Shown here: positions 33,276 through 46,508 of the stretch, one piece after another
Numbering within the stretch: the stretch's first letter is position 1
Layout: the number at the start of each line of letters is the position of its first letter
Position numbers and translations under genes: made by a program
The notes under the pieces: generated by a model
The model's database searches: none
Seen by the model: the letters and a program-made list of their open reading frames with translations, nothing else
Told to the model about the DNA's origin: nothing
NCBI GenBank assembly: GCA_033085395.1
Contig: JANQBS010000147.1
Location: forward strand, 36,835-100,834
Direction: 5' to 3'
Length of the DNA stretch: 64,000 nucleotides
DNA from: Xanthoparmelia taractica
Lineage: Eukaryota; Ascomycota; Lecanoromycetes; Lecanorales; Parmeliaceae

Positions 33276-35115
33276 GAGGTATTTGGGTTTTGTCTTCATT
33301 GGCAACTCTAAGTTGCTAGTAAGGACTAAATTACCGCGTGACACAGCCCTGTGGAAGGCTCACTACCGTGCTTCGTGTAGCAGCGAAGAAAAGAAGAGAG
33401 AGCATGGACTTTGCTAGTGAATCTCTCTGCATTTCTTGTTTTCTTTCCTCTTATTTCTTTTTAGGCCAGTTATGAGTTATGGAAGAGCTAAAGGCGTGGC
33501 TCTACTCTGCGTATGACTGTTTGAAAGGCTAAAACTGTATAACTATATCAGAAAGACGTTATGCGCGAGGGAGACTAATGGGTAATGGGAACCCATTTGG
33601 GTACTGCATGTCGATTATCTATCTCTTGGAAGATTGGTCCATTTGTTGACATCTTAATCGATACTATTGGATATAACCTAAGCAAGGCTTTAAGGAGCAA
33701 GGCAAATACTTAAACGTTAGTGGAAGATTCTTTAGAGTACGCTGATTGCTAAGCATGTGTCTCTCTTTGAGAAGAGGGAAATAGCAGAGAGCTTGAAAGA
33801 ACCTAATCATCAAGATAGCTTTCACCATAACATGGCTATTCTCCTTTCTCTGTTCACGAACTAAGATCACTCCTAGAGTGAACATGTGTGTCATCTTGGA
33901 GAATGGGAAAATTGATGTGAGCCATAGACACTGAAGACTGGCAGTGAATGTCTGTGCAGATGCACTCAACACATCGACCAGAAGGATAATTGTGCAGTGA
34001 CACATGTAGGTGAGTGAACCCATTAAGAAATCGTTACCTACACATTACACATGTGACTACTGCTTAAAGAATTCATCTCCATAAGTAGTTCCTACAAAAT
34101 TCAAACTTACGCAAGCAGTGACACATAATCCCTATCTCGGCCAATGAAAACTACTTACAGTCGACAAAGTGACGGTGAATGTCGGTATACGTGCGTTCAA
34201 CACAACAATAGTGACAAAAACGAGTCATAACGTTAGACGCCCATAAGCGCTCTGGAGCCACAGTAGGGTATTTAAGAGCCAGATTTCTCCTTTCAAATAT
34301 CTCTTCTCTTTCTCTCTTCATGGCATTATGATATTAATGGCCGTAAGCCACTTGATTTCTCTGCTCTACTATTAGTCATCAGATGCGTGCCTCTTTCTAA
34401 TCTATATATCATTCCACTACATATATACTTCTTAATTTTATGTTAGACCGTCTGTCTGCCGAATGGATTATCGAACGGTCTACCACCTCTTGCTACTCCT
34501 TTAACTGCACCCAAAAACGTCTGACAGGCTTGTGGTGTTCGGGTCCGTGTGTGTAAGTTTTCACTCACGCACCTAGTACGTCTGGAATGGTCGGATCTCC
34601 TCCTAGAAGGGGCTACCGCCCACCCCACCGACCTTACATCCGATTTCTCTTGGCCAGCAGTTATGGCTAGACAGCTAGTGGATGGCAGATGGGACGGAGG
34701 GCCTAACTTTCCCTGGCCAAAATTCTGGTGCACAACACAGTCCGACAAGAGAGACTACATGGACGAGAGCAGTTGAACACAGCATTCACACAGAGTGAGA
34801 GTTACTTCTGCGCTGAGTAACAGCAAGACGATATTTGTGTCTTCAAGGCATCACGATTTGAACACAGCCGTTCAACGAACAACAAACGCTGGTATTGGAG
34901 TCGACAGTATCGATCTGGACATTAGTACTTGTGGGCAGAGCCTAATCCAAGGCTTTACCTCACTGTGGACCACTTTGCCAGGACGCAGAGACCAAAGAAG
35001 CAGAGAATGCACCAAACAAGCCTTATGCAATGGTTATGAGGAGGAAAAAGAAGAAGGCTGTCGAAGATGCTTTCAGCAGGGCCGGCGAAGAAGCAAAGGA
35101 TAAAGAAGACGACGC
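33276..35115. other. Gene-empty, repeat-like stretch
   Basis: About 1.8 kb with no supported gene. Two diverged direct copies are visible: around 33942-33975 (GTGAATGTCTGTGCAGATGC...CAACACATC) and 34171-34205 (GTGAATGTCGGTATACGTGC...CAACACAAC). Between them are partly inverted motifs (ACACATGTAGGT and ACCTACACATTACACATGT). A block from about 34441 (TGTTAGACCGTC) reads like a long-terminal-repeat remnant, but I found no pair or integrase or reverse-transcriptase coding. Confidence 0.45.
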
Positions 35116-36108
35116 ATGAGAGACAAGAAGGGAGTCTTCTCATCAACGACAAGCACGGATATTACCACTACGACCCTTGTGGTCAAGCCATACTATATAT
35201 ATAAAGGCAGGGTCATCCTCGACTATAGGATTGAGCCGATACTTGCCTTCGACTTGCTGCTTACCGAATTGTTGAAAATCGGTAAAGAAGAAGTGCGGCT
35301 CGAGGCCATGCTGCGCCGCCACTCACTGGCAGGATAGTCTTGGACTACAAGCGAGAGCCAATACGAGCTTTCGACCTGCCATTCACTGTCTCCTCCAAGA
35401 CTGGCAAAGAAGAGGCACGACTCGAGGCGATGCTGCGCCTTAATCTAGGCACGGACTGGAACGATATAGTAGCACGAATCCTGCGTCGAGGAGACACCTC
35501 GGCGAAAGCGGCAAATATGCGAAACCGACTCAACATGTCTCAGGTCCGGTTTCGAACTCAGGCTAGACTACTATCATTTGGTAAGAGGTCCGGCAGCAAA
35601 GCGCTGGAAACATACCTTCTAACAAGGATGACGGCCGAGACGGTGGTGAAGAACACCACGAGATGCCTGGCCGACTTGGCCGATAGAAGGGACGCGAGAA
35701 GAGATGTTCATCGAGTCCCAGGGATGGAGGGGAGCACCATGGCGCACTTCGGAGAGGAATTACAGAAGCCAGAAGAACAGTTCGCTAATAGGACACGGGA
35801 GCTTGAAACTGGTTTCGATCAGGGTTTTGAGAGCCTTCGTAGGCTTCATGATCAGTAGCTTCTGCAAAAAGGAGGCCTGGAGGGCGTCCACAACAAGGAC
35901 ATAGTCGCCGCCGATCTCCGGCACGAGATCGAACGCCAAGCTCGAGAAGATCGTTTATAACAGTCTGAAAGAAGAAGGAGAAGGAACTTCAGCGCAAGGA
36001 GGATAACTTGCAGGGCCGAGAAGCAGTTGTTGGAAAATACCATCACTTAAAGCGGAATCAGTCATATCCTTCGGGTATCTGTAACGCCGCCTTGATACTC
36101 GCTAGCGT
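35116..36108 (+). pseudogene. Decayed coiled-coil gene with internal duplication
   Basis: Frame 35340-35858 encodes a charged helical protein (REPIRAFDLPFTVSSKTGKEEARLEAM then RRGDTSAKAANMRNRLNMSQVRFR). Reading on past its TAG stop at 35856-35858 in the same frame gives further coiled-coil sequence (GVHNKDIVAADLRHEIERQARED) up to a TAA, and a third segment in another frame (KKKEKELQRKEDNLQGREAVVGKY) ends at about 36108. The segment 35215-35330 (DYRIEPILAFDLLLT..GKEEVRLEAMLRR) is a diverged tandem copy of 35340-35440. I read this as one gene broken by stops and a frameshift after a local duplication. Function unknown. Confidence 0.55.
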
Positions 36109-38328
36109 TGAGTGAAGGAAATCCTTGCAACTGACGTGCCCAAGCCTTCAAGGTGGACAGAGGAGGCTGTCTGTTTTCATTGTCATTATTATGCAGCATA
36201 CCATACTTTACTCTACCTTGTCTTGACTCTCTACCCCTTCCCATAACTACAGAGGTTCTACGAAATCATTATTATATATATATCTCAACGGAATATTCGC
36301 CAATCTGAAAGAGACGCAAATTCCAAGAATCTGTTTACCAAGCCGTCAAAGCACAACAGGGACTAGCAGTGCCTGTCATGAGCAGACGTGTCTCTGCTGG
36401 TGAGGATCGAGGAGGGGGGACTTGGACCTGAACCTGGATCAAGTTAACGATGGAGAGAAATACAAGACGGGTACAGAAGGGTGCGAGGATTATGTGCCTG
36501 GAAGAAGGAGAGCGGCAGCCGGAATGGGTGTGAAGCGTGAACCTTTTCTGTACCACGACACCGACGTAGCCCAGTACCTGCTAGAAGCTAAGAGAGATGA
36601 TCATTGGAGAGTTTGAATGATACAATACTTTCTTCTCAGAGCGACAGTCGTGAACAAATTTCGTATATAGGATGTTGTTAGAACGACGTGTGACTGGAAA
36701 TGCTATACTAGGACCAGGAGACCAACGGAGCGACAACAAGCAGTTACCTCATTAATGCCCCCTTGACCACACTCCCCTTCTTCCCTCCACACAATACCAA
36801 AATCGGTCTCACAGCCCTCTTCCCCTTCTTCCATGTCCTTCACAGCCATAATTCTTAACTTTCCCTTGCCACCACACTTTCCTTTCCGGCGCTCCCCCTC
36901 CCCAAACCGTCATCCCCAGCATAACCAACACCTGGTTTCTTTCCCACCGCTCCAACCACCTCTGCATCTTCATTCTACTCCTTCTCCGTCTTCAAGCCCA
37001 CACGTTGACCCTTCAAGCCATGATCGCGTAGTCTTGACCATCTCCTGGGGCCACAAAGCCCGTACTATCCATTCATTGTTCGAAGAACTCTCACATTTCG
37101 GTCGTAAGTAGGCGACTAATGAGAAAATGATATTGAAATACGAAAATGATACTCAATTTGCGACTCCGTATTGCGTTGGCAAATTCTTAGCGCAACACTA
37201 CGACGCCTTGGGTTTAGCGTTCGATTCCGAATCCCCGTGTTTCACCCGGGGAAAGCATCACGATGCTGGTGCTTTTGATCTCTCGTAACAGCCTTATAGA
37301 CATGTTATCGCGAATTGGACAGGAGATTTGAGGGCATCAAGCAGCCACAGAGTTCTCTGCTTGCCACCCATGGTAGTAGTCCTCCTGCAGCTCCCTATTC
37401 AGGAACGTCTGTGATCTCCAATTGTGGCCTCTACCATTTACCCAGCTATGGGTAGTGTGAGAGTGAAGCATCAGAGTTGGTAGCCAACGTGATTACAGAT
37501 AGTCTTCTGTAGTTCATTACCAACCATGTTCTGGGGCGTCTGCATTGGATGACATTTGCATTATCTGCGCCTGATGTCTGCTAGGCGACTTGTACGCGAG
37601 ATGAAGAGCTCGAAGTTTGGGGTCGCCAGCACTTTCAAAGACGCACTCAGACCCCAGGATGAGGTTGCCTTGTGGGCAGAGCCAGTGAGCGTATTCATAC
37701 ACTGATCGGAACAGCTTCATGTACTTGGATGACCAGATCCCTCATTCATCGAGTACATCATTGGCTTCGAAGAGGTCACTATAGAAGACAATGACGCAGC
37801 AAGCCAGCTTGAAGAAGTCTGGCCTTGCGCACGGGTCTATGCCAGAACAAATACGAGCGTGGTCTGTGACCGGGTCAAGGCGTGTCCTCTTTCGATTCAG
37901 CGAACTCAAATACCAATAGGATGGAAGATTACTGAAGCCGAAATATTTACCTGTTATCTCAGTCCTTGTTGATGCAATGAAGATGCAGAGTTGGAGGTTG
38001 ATGGACATACATATTCAGCAGGTCCGAGACCCTACCTCGGACGGCCGCGGATCTCACAAGGCCTAGACGCTTGCCTCAGAGTTGGAGACCCCTGCCGGAA
38101 CCTGGAAACTACAAGTAATTGGCTGCATCATTCATGCAAGGCGCTGATTATGGATGCCGAGAGTACGTGAGGGGCAGCCTCATGCAAGTCCGTCGATCAC
38201 CGCGCAAGCGAGAGCCTGTGCATCAATATCTCCCACCCGAGTCATTTAACCTCGGCGCCTTCTTTAAATTCATCGGTCTGATCTGAACTCGGTGCGACGG
38301 CTGCCGAAGCGTTGTCAATTGCATCGAC
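36109..38328. other. Gene-poor 2.2 kb
   Basis: A coding-like fragment at about 36430-36616 (FLYHDTDVAQYLLEAKRDDHWRV) may be the 3' end of a lost gene. A Pro/His-rich frame at 36833-37111 is judged low-complexity. The remainder holds nothing I can support. Confidence 0.4.
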
Positions 38329-41300
38329 ATGGAACCTTTCTCAGTAGCTACCTCAGTGGCAGGCGTCGCTGGAGTGGGTGTCCAGGTATCTCAAGCCATG
38401 TACGACCTTATTCCCATATTCTGCGAAGCAGAGAAGGAGATGTCTGGTATCGCAAACGATCTTTCGCTTTTAGCTATGGTTCTCAAGGAGCTGGAGGGCA
38501 TTCTCCGAGGCAACTCACGAGTCTACCGGCGGCGCATGGTGAGAGTGGCCAACGATATATCCAAGCAATGCGAAGACATCTTCCAGAGTATCCTGAGTTA
38601 CGTGTCTGTGAATCCTCAAGATACGAGATCTCCCAAGCAGTTTCAAGGAGGAATTCGCTGGTGTTTCCAGCGGCGCCGCGTCAGACAGGTACAAGCCGGA
38701 ATATCGTCTATGAGATCAGCTTTGGAAGTCGTGTTGCACGTGGTTCATCTGGCACGAGTTACCGAAGCAGAGCAAACGGTGATGTAAGTCGTTCGAAAAC
38801 AAAATGATGCACGATTCACTGTACTCAGAATCGCATAGACCCAAGGCCGGCTCAATTCTCACAGATACTCAGGTTCAAAAGGAAAGAGAGATACTCGTGG
38901 GAGTAGTGCTAGAAAACCGACGAGATATCCTGGGTCTCACGAAGATTGAAGCGGATCACGACAGAAGACAGGATCTCCGGAACGTGAATCAGGAAAATCG
39001 AGAATTGGAGAGGACTACTAACGATACGGCTCTATGTGACGGTGCACCAAACATTGAGCGCAACTTTGGTTCACCAGAGTTGATCGATAGGCGCAGGTTT
39101 GGTCCATTCCATGGCTGGGAAGGAGGCAGTAGTGCGAACATCAGCACAGTTACCGGCTTATTCTCTAAGGCTACGAAAGACTCAGCAACAGACACGACGT
39201 ACAGCAACACTTCGCCCTTTAGCGAGAAGAAGAGAAGCGAAAAGACAACCACTACTACTGTTGGAAGTTCCCGCCCGCATCACGAAAGAAGTGAAGCAGA
39301 CAAAGCCGAAGGATTTGGAGCACGAGGTGACCATAGCTGGCAAGCCTTTACTGTTACCGCCGGTAAAAAGGAGCACGACGGAAAGACGAATGATCCACTT
39401 CACAATGTCCTCACAACTACGAACTCAGTTGTCATTGACACAGTGCCTAGAAACACGCCAAAAGCGGCAGACGACATACAGACTGCCAGGTACGTTGCGT
39501 CGTGTAAAAAGAAAGGGCAAGAGAAGAAAGAGGTCAGAAAGCAGACGCGGAGGAAAGCGGAGAAGAAGAATCGCAAGTCGCGTGATGTGCTACTCGACCT
39601 CAATGTACCAGCGGAATCAGGATCTCAATCCGAAGATGCTGCCAAAGATTACGAAGATTACGAAGTTTCAGAAGCCGACTCCCATGGTAGTAAACGAGTA
39701 ATTCCCAACAGCAGTCCCGTCTACTGTCAAACTGGTGAGGCTAGTAACCTGCCGAGCTCCCCAATAAGCCAAGAAAATTCACCGTCTCGGTCCTCTACTT
39801 CTGAATACTACTCGATGCCGCCCGATATCCCAGTCGTGGATAGTACGCAAGCACATTATCCCAAGGATGATCTCGCCATGAAGTCCGGTAAGCAAGTTAC
39901 AGCAAGTGCTAATGGATTAGCCGTCAAAATCAGTAAGAGCCAACCGTCACTACCTAGTAAGGAGATGGTATCGCCAACTGCTCAATGGTTTTTGAGCGTC
40001 GTACCTCACGAGTCGAGTGTTTCAGCATTGATCGAAAGATCTCGCTCCGGAGAGGCAAATCATCTCAAAGTTCGAGCGGAAGAGACGGCGAAAGCATTAT
40101 TCGTCGACTGGACCAATGTTGATCCCGCCTTGGTTTTCGGCAAAGACGATTTTGCAGGCTCGAACTCCACCGCGTATACCACTTGCTTTTACGACGGACC
40201 AGAAAGAGACGAGGAAGTTCCAAATAAGCCATACCAAATGTTCTGTTCGCCTCAATTGTATCAAACTTATGCGCCACAACAATGGTACGTGCCGCCAATA
40301 GTCGCAGGCTCGTCTCATGGTAACAAAAAGCAAACGGATAATGAGGAGCTCGCTCGCTTGAAGAAGCTTATTCTAGATGAAAAGGCCGAGCAAGACGCCA
40401 AGACAGCATTAATGGCGGCAGCAGTAGCACCACCCATCCCCAGCGGACCCATCTTAACAGAGAAAGTCCTAGAAAATACCGTGCAGCGTGCAGATTTGGA
40501 CAGGGAAGCAGTGGACTCGACACGGAGGCCGCAGGAGCACGAAGCGATGTTGAATGTAAAGCCTCCAAGACGGCAGCCAGTGATAATGAGGGACTGGCTA
40601 GGCCGGAAATTCATTTTCCCTGTTGACATGTGCCAGACCTGGGAGGTGGGCGATCTGATGTCCAACTGGATTATCTGATGCTGATTTATCCAAAAGGGGC
40701 TCCATAGTCTGATACGGGAAGCTTTTGGGCATGTGCGTGAATACAAGCCAATGGTCGAGAAGGGCTGCTACAGCATATCTCATATTACGGGCGAAGTAAT
40801 CCTTCCTTCAACTTGGCATCTGTTCGTACACCCTGGTTTGGAGATCAACATGGGAATCAGGAACGTAGTCAAGGTAGCTCGAAACGAAGCAAGCGGAAAA
40901 GCGGCGGTGGACGGTGGTGAAGCGATCATTGCTGGCACGGAATCACTGACACCACCACGTACGCCAGAGGCGGTCCGGCTTGGAAGCCCCATAGCCCTTC
41001 GATTCAGGAACGAGTATGACCCTGCGATCGATGAGGCTGCAGATAATGAAACCGTCTACTCATCTCCAGGAGGGGTCAGTTACGTAGAGCGTTCGGACCA
41101 TCGCTACTCAACAATTGAAAACGTACTGCTGGAGCAAAAGAAAGCCAGGGTCGAGACGGAGATGAAGCTCGAACGCAATAGGCGTTTCTTCCAACTCAAG
41201 CAACAGCTACTTGACCAGGGCGCTGCAATTCTGGCGCGACAGGATGCGGCTGAGCATGCCGAGCGAGAGACCAAGCTGGCTTGGCTGGAAAAGCAGGTCA

Positions 41301-41482
41301 GGGATCAGAAAGTGGAGCTTGATCGACTGCCACCACTCTCGATGACTACGCCGAGCTCCAGTGTGGGCGGTTCATTGGGTGAAAGCACGACCAGTCCGCA
41401 GCGGAAAGCTTCCTTTCGGGCACGCCTGTTAAGTCGAATACCGTCCCGGAGCAATCGTTCCAAGGACTCCTTCAATGAATGA
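38329..41482 (+). CDS. STAND-type N-terminal domain protein with ubiquitin-like domain
   Basis: Three exons join in frame: 38329-38783, 38839-40659 and 40708-41482, giving 1016 aa. Residues 1-150 match the pattern of the helical N-terminal domain of fungal STAND proteins (MEPFSVATSVAGVAGVGVQVSQ, then acidic amphipathic helices). Residues about 155-730 are disordered, Ser/Lys/Glu-rich with a basic patch. Residues about 734-810 form a ubiquitin-like domain seen in many fungal proteins (MRDWLGRKFIFPVDMCQTW, then CYSISHITGEVILPSTWHLFVHPGLEINM). A coiled coil spans about 900-960, and the end is basic and Ser-rich. There is no NACHT or NB-ARC ATPase. The second intron uses a GTCCAA donor, so transcript support would help; the ubiquitin-like domain is split by it and reads through only when it is removed. 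First of three related genes in 12 kb. Confidence 0.82.
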
Positions 41483-43868
41483 TAATTCAGGCGCAAACCT
41501 CTAGAGCATTGCAGCAGGTTTCCAACCGTTGGGTCTGTTTGTGACGTTTCGAAGCTCAAGTCATGACCACATCTAGATATCGAATCCCTACCAGCTACCT
41601 TCGATGAACCCATAGGGAGAAATGCGTGTTTCAGTCATGACATTACAGCAATCTAATGCTCAGGAAGCACCCAAATGTATCTATCCAAATCGATGTTAGC
41701 CAACCACCTCATACTGATATGAAGAATTCCTTTTCTTCAGCAGCACTGACCCCAAATACACGCAATTTTCCTCACAAAGTCCACCGTCAAGCCCATACCA
41801 CCCTTTTTCCTTACCCATAAACTCATTCAACATGCTCTCCACGCTTAGTCTACGCATCCTCCTCCACGGGCCCATCGTTAACAGATAGAATAGCAGCGAT
41901 GATATACATACGCCATCTTCTTTCTTTTCCCAAACCAGTGACTCATACCACCGCCATCATTATCAGTGATAAGTCCTACCCGAAACAACCAATGCAGAAT
42001 TCCTGCAAAAAAAAAAAAAACCACAAGTAGTGCCGACTAAAGAACAATACTCCCAAGCCAACATCAAACTCCCATTAACAGACCCTGCGTACCGCAGCGC
42101 CCAACAGTACCGCATCCGCCACCACCTCGCGCCCATCATCTCTTCTTGCAACGAAAAGCCTACCTACCACAACTCCAGATCCCTCAGCACAGAACTCCAT
42201 TTTCACCCACCGCGCCTCATCATCTGTACCACCATTTAACAAACCCTCTCCCCCGTCGCGCCCCCCATCAAACCCACCAACATCACAGACTCACAATCCT
42301 CTCCCCGCCACCGTAAACAAATATAGCAAATCATCATCCACATCTCCAGTCCATCACAACTTACTCCACTTTCAACACTAAGAATAAATTACGCTAACCA
42401 TAAAGCCAGAGGGGTATGTTCTTATCGAACCCACTACCTGTCCCATCCCTCACACTAGACGTCGATGTCGTCTAGCCAATACATACATACATAAATAAAT
42501 AAGCAGCTTAGGACCAACCACAGCCACATTCAACTTCCCTTCTTACAATAATTGCCATTCAGGAGGGAGGAAGGCAATGAACGTGTGTAGTTTGGGAAGG
42601 GGGGGAGAATGGAGGACTCGGGCAAACTTCTCAAGGAGTAGAAAGGGCTAGATTAGAATAGAATGGGTTGATGTGGACGAGTTAGCGCTCGATGACTGGG
42701 GAGTGATTGTTGGAGCATTGGGACGGGTTGGAGTTGTACGAATTGCCGGGTTTTGGGGGTTGTTTGGTTGGTTGTTGTGGGGGGGGAGAAGGGCGGGGGT
42801 GTTATGATTTTCGTTCCTTCGTTGGGTTGCAAGTCGTGAATGGGTTTATACAGTAAGCCCAGCTACTTCGTAGCCAGTACGTAGGACAGAGATATCACTA
42901 TACCTTTAGTAATGCCTCGAGAAAATGATGCTAGCTAACTACCACCCGCTGTGTGCATTTCGCCTCCACGCCGAATATACCACATAAGTCACCCATCAAC
43001 CAACCTCAGTACGGAACGCGAGTTTTATCGCGTGTAGCTGAGAGAGCGGTGAGAAATAAAGGGGACGGGAGGGGAAGGCGGGGGGAGGGCAGATGGTGAG
43101 AATATGTCGTTTTTGGGTGCAGGCGGTCGATATGAGAGGGGTTGTTTGCATAGCCGGGTATTGGGAATAGTAAACAAGGTAGCCATGGACTGCAGTGGAC
43201 AAGGGACTGAAACCTGCATGGCAAAACTGTCGTCGAGCCGTGTAATAGCATATACGTAGAAAGGGGCGCTGAAACATGTACTTTCTACGAAAAAGTATCG
43301 GGTCATAGAGCCCCCTTGAGTGGCAGGATATCCAGCTGTAGACTCGAGTGAGGTTTGCCGTTTATCACTGGTCAGGATTTGGATCTTGAGCTGCTGTTAG
43401 ATTGACCACTAATGAAGATTATGCCCTTAGCTCTTGATGAAACTACTTCGATATCAATCAGCGACCCGAATATCTCTGCTGTCTCGCAGGATTCAATAGC
43501 GATTGAAGATATAGATCGCAAAGCATGAGTCGCTAAGCTGCTGAGTCCTTCAAAGCGCTATTCACTTTTGATTCAAGGGCTTTTTATCTTATTACCCAAT
43601 AGCAGGGTCGATAAGCTCCTTGAGTACGTTGGCAGGAGCTGAGATGAAGTCAGATGACGGCTCATACCCCACCACGATACCTCTTAACCCTAATCCCTCC
43701 GGATGCCGTTCTGTCGATTAAGATATCTTTACATGGTCTAGCCTTGATAGGCAGCTGAATGGTTTCACTCCAAATAATCTTAGAAGACTGCCTACAGAAT
43801 CATCCAGAAACATTAGAGCGGGTGAGATATCCACATGAGAAACTCTGTCTGTCAAAGGAAGCAGCGAT
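41483..43868. other. Gene-free 2.4 kb
   Basis: Between convergent genes. It has an A run at 42008-42020, ATACATACATAC/AATAAATAA simple repeats near 42480-42505, purine-rich (G-run) DNA at 42590-42800 and 43050-43090, and no supported coding frame. This is long for a 3'-3' spacer in this window. Confidence 0.55.
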
Positions 43869-45524
43869 TTACCATGGTTTTACAAACTCTGACTGCTGGC
43901 AGATGGCATCGAGGAGGCCTAAGAGGTCTGGGCGGGACCACAAACGATTCAAGTCAAGCTTTTGCTGTACACCAAAATATTGGTCACAATACCTCAGACG
44001 TACTCGCCGAAATTGTGCCGGGTTATCATCAAGCTCCTCTTCGCTAGTCCACTGTCGCTTTCGGGTACGTGGGGTTGGCAGCTGTGTCTCTCTCACATTC
44101 GTACTTGCGGGTTTCAGCCCCATCGTACTCGTCCTTATGACTCGTTGGTACCACATTTTGCACCTGGCACTACGGGAGTGAGCAAGCTAACCTATAGCAT
44201 TGATCTTCAACATTACCATTGAACTTCTGATTCAAGTCCTTCCTCAAGTTTATCGGTGGTTAGGTTACATCCAGGACACGCGCTGAAAGGACCGAAACCG
44301 CGGTCGAAGACCATACTCATGTCAACACGCTGACCAGGCAGGAAGCATCGGTTGAAAGCAAGAGAATTCCCGATGTCTCTTTTCAGTGAACTGGCCCGGA
44401 GTGCATACTCTCCTTTTTCTATCTTTCGATGGCCTGGTAATTCCCGGAAGCGAACTTCGAGGACGGCATGGAAAGCCTAGATTGTATTAGACTTCTTAGT
44501 TCAGAGATCTACTAGCGTTTTCGAACTTACTTCCCAGGAATCGAGAAACTCCGGGTGAATGGGGGTCACTCGGCCCAACGCATCTTCGAGAATCGCCGGC
44601 TCCTGTGTCCAACATCGCTCGAGTTGAGTTGGGATACTAGTCTGTAAGGATATCACAGCTTTGTAGGTCAAGAAATTGAGTTTCCTACACACCATTCGAA
44701 TCTTCAGCTACTGTATATATCAGTATATATGTTCATGGCTTACCATATCTTTTGCATGAACAAGAGAATGTCGGTCCCGAAATTCTTGAAGTAGTTCCTG
44801 AAACGAGATGTCAGTATTGAATATAGGCAGTGACCTATATATACGTACATGTCAAACCTTGAGCTCAGTTCCTTGGTCTCAGATGCCGTGACCTTGCCCA
44901 GAGCATTGTTCTCCTCTAAGCGACTTTTGATTTCAGCCAATTCAGAAACTTGCGTAGCTGATGACTTCGTACAGAGTAAACGAGATTGCTTTAGACTTGT
45001 ATGTAGACTTTCGTCATTCAGTCTCGCAAGGGTACTGTCGAAGTTAGCAGAGGGTCACAAGTAAGGATTTGACTCGAAGATACGAACACTCCAGTTGTCG
45101 TCAACAGCATATTGATGGAGAAGCAATGCGCACTGATCTCCTCTCTGAATTTGGCGAGGTCTTCCTTTTCCGAAACCTGCCATCGAATCTTCATAGCTGT
45201 ATCTTTGAGGAGGCTACCTGAACCTCCAGGCTGTAGACTCCTCCCGAACTTCTTCACTTGCTCATGAAACTTCGTGATGCACTTCCGACATTGCTCTGCG
45301 CACTCATTGGCGGTAGCGCTCAAGGCGTTCAGCTGGACCGTCTGTTCACATGACCGACACAGCGCTTCGACTTCGAGCAACGCACAGTCAAGGCTCCATA
45401 ACTGGCGGATCACAGCCTGATACTCTGCTGAGGAGCCGCGGCTGTCATCAAGGGATTTGACAAGGTCTTTGATGAGAAGGGAGAGCGAGATAATGTCGCC
45501 AACGGAGGCGAAAGTGACTGGCAT
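43869..45524 (-). CDS. STAND-type N-terminal domain protein with ubiquitin-like domain and CxxC pair
   Basis: Six exons join in frame: 45088-45524, 44849-45034, 44744-44797, 44531-44684, 44217-44476 and 43869-44169, giving 463 aa. Residues 1-150 are the helical N-terminal domain (MPVTFASVGDIISLSLLIKDLVKSL). A helical stretch (ETKELSSRFDMNYFKNFG) leads to a ubiquitin-like domain at about 255-325, with the very conserved EPAILEDALGRVTPIHPEF and SWEAFHAVLEVRF. Next comes CPGC, and then CARCKMWYQR, a CxxC-x-CxxC pair that may bind zinc. The tail is basic. This layout is frequent in Pezizomycotina, often in expanded families, but no member has a known function that I can name. Start chosen at 45524 because an upstream Met would add a non-conserved leader. 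Confidence 0.85.
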
Positions 45525-46508
45525 CGTTGGAAGAGTGGCGCTTGAACGAGTTCTGAAGTTGTTGAGAACGAGAATCGTGCGAGGCTGCAAGGCAGCTGCC
45601 CTCGTGGTGGGCTCATGCGGGCTTCATGCATGATTGCGCCACTGAATTCAGCCTACTTGAAAGCCTTGCAGGTTGTTAGCATTGATGCCCAACCCCCGCC
45701 TATACATATCTCCAGCATCACAAGTGTTGTATTCGTTAAAGGGCGTTACATGAGCGTCTAGGGATCCTCATTCTTGCATGAATACAGATTTATCGAGTGA
45801 CAGTAGTAAGGTACCTCGCGCGTGAAAGAAGAATAAGAATGCCAAGGTGAGGAACACGACCCAAATTTGTATATCGTATTCTTCCAAGTACATATTTCAT
45901 ACGGCGCTAGTCCTCGGAACGCAGCCCCATCCCCAGCCTTAAGCACTTCCATTCCACCCACCCACGCCCCAGTACAAAAGCCCCTTCCCTTCCCGTCCCT
46001 TCCTCTAACCCTCACCCTCCCTCCCAGCCCAGCAAGAAAACATCCGCAATCTTATCCCAGCCTTTATCCAATAACTAAGAAACCCAGAGCGTAACCATAC
46101 AAATATCAATGCGTGAAGCACGCGTACTACTCTATAGCTCTCCCCATTTCCGGATCCTGCCAAATTGCATGCAAGCGAAGGGGGGTATGAGTAAAGCACT
46201 GCGTCGTAAGCATGTTACTGGCGTCCTTGGCGTATGTTTTGGTAGAGGTTGAGATGTGGAGGGTGCTGGTTTGAGAGGGAGGCAGAAGAGGAGAGGGGGG
46301 GGTGAGACCTCGAGCGTTTGGTTGAAGGCCTAGCCAGCGTTAAAGTACGGTGGTGGAGGGCAATAAAGTCGTAAGATCTTGTATGAATCTAAGAGATATG
46401 TCAATCTGGATACAGTATGACCAAAGAAAGACTTCGTTCAAGTCAGCGGCTCGAGAATCCTTGCAACATGAGGACACCATATTGTGTTCCAATACTCTGA
46501 TCGTATCG
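45525..46508. other. Intergenic, no gene seen
   Basis: About 1 kb between two minus-strand genes: promoter of the ubiquitin-like gene and 3' region of the ankyrin gene. Pyrimidine-rich near 45920-46030 and a short G run near 46290. Confidence 0.6.

Noticed and set aside
34443..34748. 101-codon minus frame in the gene-empty stretch
   Set aside because: It lies in repeat-like DNA with no domain; probably part of a mobile-element remnant rather than a gene, and I could not identify which.
35116..35858. Transposase or reverse transcriptase
   Set aside because: The coiled-coil frames contain no DDE, YMDD or zinc-knuckle motif.
36833..37111. Pro/His/Ser-rich 92-codon frame
   Set aside because: Composition follows local pyrimidine-rich DNA; no conserved block.
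37200..37270. tRNA gene suggested by a GTTCGATTCC box-B-like string
   Set aside because: No matching box A at the right distance and no cloverleaf could be drawn.
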